A DNA stretch of 64,000 nt from Opitutaceae bacterium (GTDB taxonomy: Bacteria > Verrucomicrobiota > Verrucomicrobiia > Opitutales > Opitutaceae), in the NCBI GenBank assembly GCA_016711225.1, contig JADJTK010000001.1, positions 310,001 through 374,000 of the forward strand. The letters are read 5' to 3'. Shown here in pieces: positions 62,858 to 64,000 of the stretch. The position numbers were made by a program, and so were the translations under genes. The notes beneath the pieces were generated by a model. It did no database searches. It was not told the DNA's origin and saw only the letters and a program-made list of their open reading frames with translations. Position 1 is the first letter of the stretch. Every line of letters begins with the position of its first letter.

Positions 62858-63013
62858 GCCGGCGGGAGGGTGGGCGGGGCCGCTCCGCGCCGCAAGCCGC
62901 GGCGCGAGGCCGGGGTGCTTGTCGTGAAATTTCACGCCGAGCCAAAAGTTTGAAGGGATTTTCCCGATGATGGGCTTATACTCCCCGAACCGCCCGCCCC
63001 AGCGGCGACGCCT

Positions 63014-63349
63014 ATGATGAAAACTCCCGATCCGCTCGACGACTTGATCACCTCTTGGAAAGAGGTTCCTGCCGCCACGCCCGGCCTGCGCCGCCGGGTT
63101 TGGGCCCGTATTGATGCGGCCGATCGTCCGCGCCCGGTCGGTTTCCTCCAACAATGGCGCGGGCTTTTCGCCTCGGTGGTGCGGCAGCGTGCGGTGTTGG
63201 GTTGGGTCGCCGCGTGCATCGTCCTCGGGCTGATCAGTGCCGAACTGCGCGCCACCCGTCTGCCCATGCGCGATCTCGGGCAGATGGCCGCCGTGTATCT
63301 CCAAACCATCAATCCGTTGCTTCGCGACAACGCGAGCAGTCCACCATGA
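63014..63349 (+). CDS. Small membrane protein, possible anti-sigma factor
   Basis: 111 residues. N-terminal ~55 residues soluble (DDLITSWKEVPAATPGLRRRVWARIDAA), then one membrane helix (AVLGWVAACIVLGLISAEL) and a short outer part. Topology and position before an ECF sigma gene suggest an anti-sigma-like protein, but no zinc-binding motif is present. Its stop overlaps the next start (ATGA). Confidence 0.7.
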   Translation: MMKTPDPLDDLITSWKEVPAATPGLRRRVWARIDAADRPRPVGFLQQWRGLFASVVRQRAVLGWVAACIVLGLISAELRATRLPMRDLGQMAAVYLQTINPLLRDNASSPP

Positions 63350-63801
63350 AACGATTCCTCCTGATCGTGATGCTTGGCTTCGTGGCCGGTGCGGTGGCGC
63401 ACATCGGGTTTTATGCTTTCCGTCGGCCCACGGTGGAAAACCGCCTGACCCGCGATCTTGCGTGGATGCAAAGCGTGTTCGACCTCGACGAGGCCCAATA
63501 CCGCAACATCCGCTCGCTGCACCAGCGCACGGGGCCGGAGCTTGAGCGGTTGTTCACGGTGCTGCGCACCACCCATGAGGAGCTCAATCGCCTCGAGGAG
63601 ATGCGGCGCACCGTCGACAAGGTCGACTTCGTGGCCTTCCACCAGGCCAAGGAGGCCAATCGCAAGGCGCGACTCCAGTGCCGCACCCTCACCCTCGACC
63701 TGGTCTACGCTGTCGCCGAGCTGATGTCGCCCGAGCAGCGCTCCCGCTATTTCGCTTTGGTCGGCAACGGTGTCGAGTTGGCGCCAGTACCCGCTAGTTG
63801 A
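63346..63801 (+). CDS. Periplasmic Spy/CpxP-like (metal-resistance type) protein
   Basis: 151 residues from ATG 63346. N-terminal membrane helix/signal (FLLIVMLGFVAGAVAHIGF), then a helical domain with RDLAWMQSVFDLDEAQYRNIRSLHQR and LMSPEQRSRYFAL, the pattern of the periplasmic Spy/CpxP/CnrX-like heavy-metal sensor domain. Starts within the stop of the preceding gene. Probably acts with it and the sigma factor downstream in envelope-stress signalling. Confidence 0.78.
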   Translation: MKRFLLIVMLGFVAGAVAHIGFYAFRRPTVENRLTRDLAWMQSVFDLDEAQYRNIRSLHQRTGPELERLFTVLRTTHEELNRLEEMRRTVDKVDFVAFHQAKEANRKARLQCRTLTLDLVYAVAELMSPEQRSRYFALVGNGVELAPVPAS

Positions 63802-63842
63802 CTACCGCTTTCTGCTGCTGCACCCCTCCCCCGAATCTGGCG

Positions 63843-64000
63843 ATGCCTGCCGACCCCACCCACGATCTTGCGCTGATGGCCGAATTGATGGCCGGTCGCG
63901 AGTCTGCACTCGACCTGCTCATGGAGCGTTGGGAAGGCCCCCTGCGCAGCTTCGCGCACCGCTATCTGCAGAATGCCACCGATACCGACGAGGTCGTCGA
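63843..64000 (+). CDS. RNA polymerase sigma-70 family (ECF) factor, start only
   Basis: The window ends after 52 codons. The visible part (HDLALMAELMAGRESALDLLMERWEGPLRSFAHRYLQNATDTDEVV, in pieces) is sigma region 2.1-2.2 of an ECF sigma factor. It would read genes with its own promoter type, presumably including the two preceding genes, which are translationally coupled to each other. Confidence 0.8.
   Translation, partial: MPADPTHDLALMAELMAGRESALDLLMERWEGPLRSFAHRYLQNATDTDEVV

Overview
The window reads as a high-GC chromosome segment of a Verrucomicrobiota bacterium, most likely Opitutales/Opitutaceae. The grounds are the repertoire of secreted plant-glycan enzymes, a Lys/Ala-rich histone-like protein, secreted proteins with a DPDGDG calcium loop, and dense REP-type intergenic repeats. 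This assignment is inferred from gene content, not from a marker-gene search.

Left part (1-24.7 kb): a polysaccharide-use region. Two family GH2 beta-galactosidase-type genes (the first cut by the window edge) flank a secreted beta-helix/PDZ protein; all three overlap by 4 bp. Then come, on the minus strand, mdh, a class I DAHP synthase (with a leader that looks like an attenuator) and a cellobiose phosphorylase (GH94). Next are a Nudix hydrolase, a DUF2237 protein, a PA14-containing GH31 alpha-xylosidase, a histone-like protein, a small membrane protein, a GH30 enzyme, a 1.7-kaa TPR/C39-peptidase membrane protein broken by one frameshift, a second TPR membrane protein and a small lipoprotein. 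Together they suggest stepwise use of xyloglucan/cellulose-type oligosaccharides.

Middle part (25.2-39.05 kb): an accessory island, and the main discovery. A tyrosine recombinase of the integron-integrase type (37480-39042, +) sits beside a leftward array of about 13 gene cassettes (27.8-37.2 kb, genes on the minus strand). The cassettes are separated by ~90-bp attC sites whose RYYYAAC...GTTRRRY ends can be read directly. This is a chromosomal integron. Two attC sites are interrupted by decayed IS110-family elements (one IS1111-like, inserted inside the R'' core), the distal attC is replaced by what looks like the 3' end of a group II intron, and a complete-ended IS66 element (21-bp IRs, 8-bp duplication) lies just beyond. 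Cassette products include three small lipoproteins or exported proteins, a TonB-C-domain protein and a YrhB/Imm35-like protein; most others are unrecognised. Related intergenic repeats in opposite orientation bracket the island.

Right part (39.3-64 kb): housekeeping genes (rnhA, asnS, argH, mutL, glgP, miaB, gmk, aat, a YqeY-like gene, OsmC, an MFS transporter) mixed with secreted proteases, membrane proteins and a partial ECF sigma factor at the edge. Unusual features here are a three-copy 86-bp repeat carrying translationally chained mini-ORFs that end on the miaB start codon, a four-helix-bundle (IVS-type) gene bracketed by 30-bp inverted repeats, a MutL lacking the usual endonuclease motifs, and several REP families, one of which lies inside mutL.
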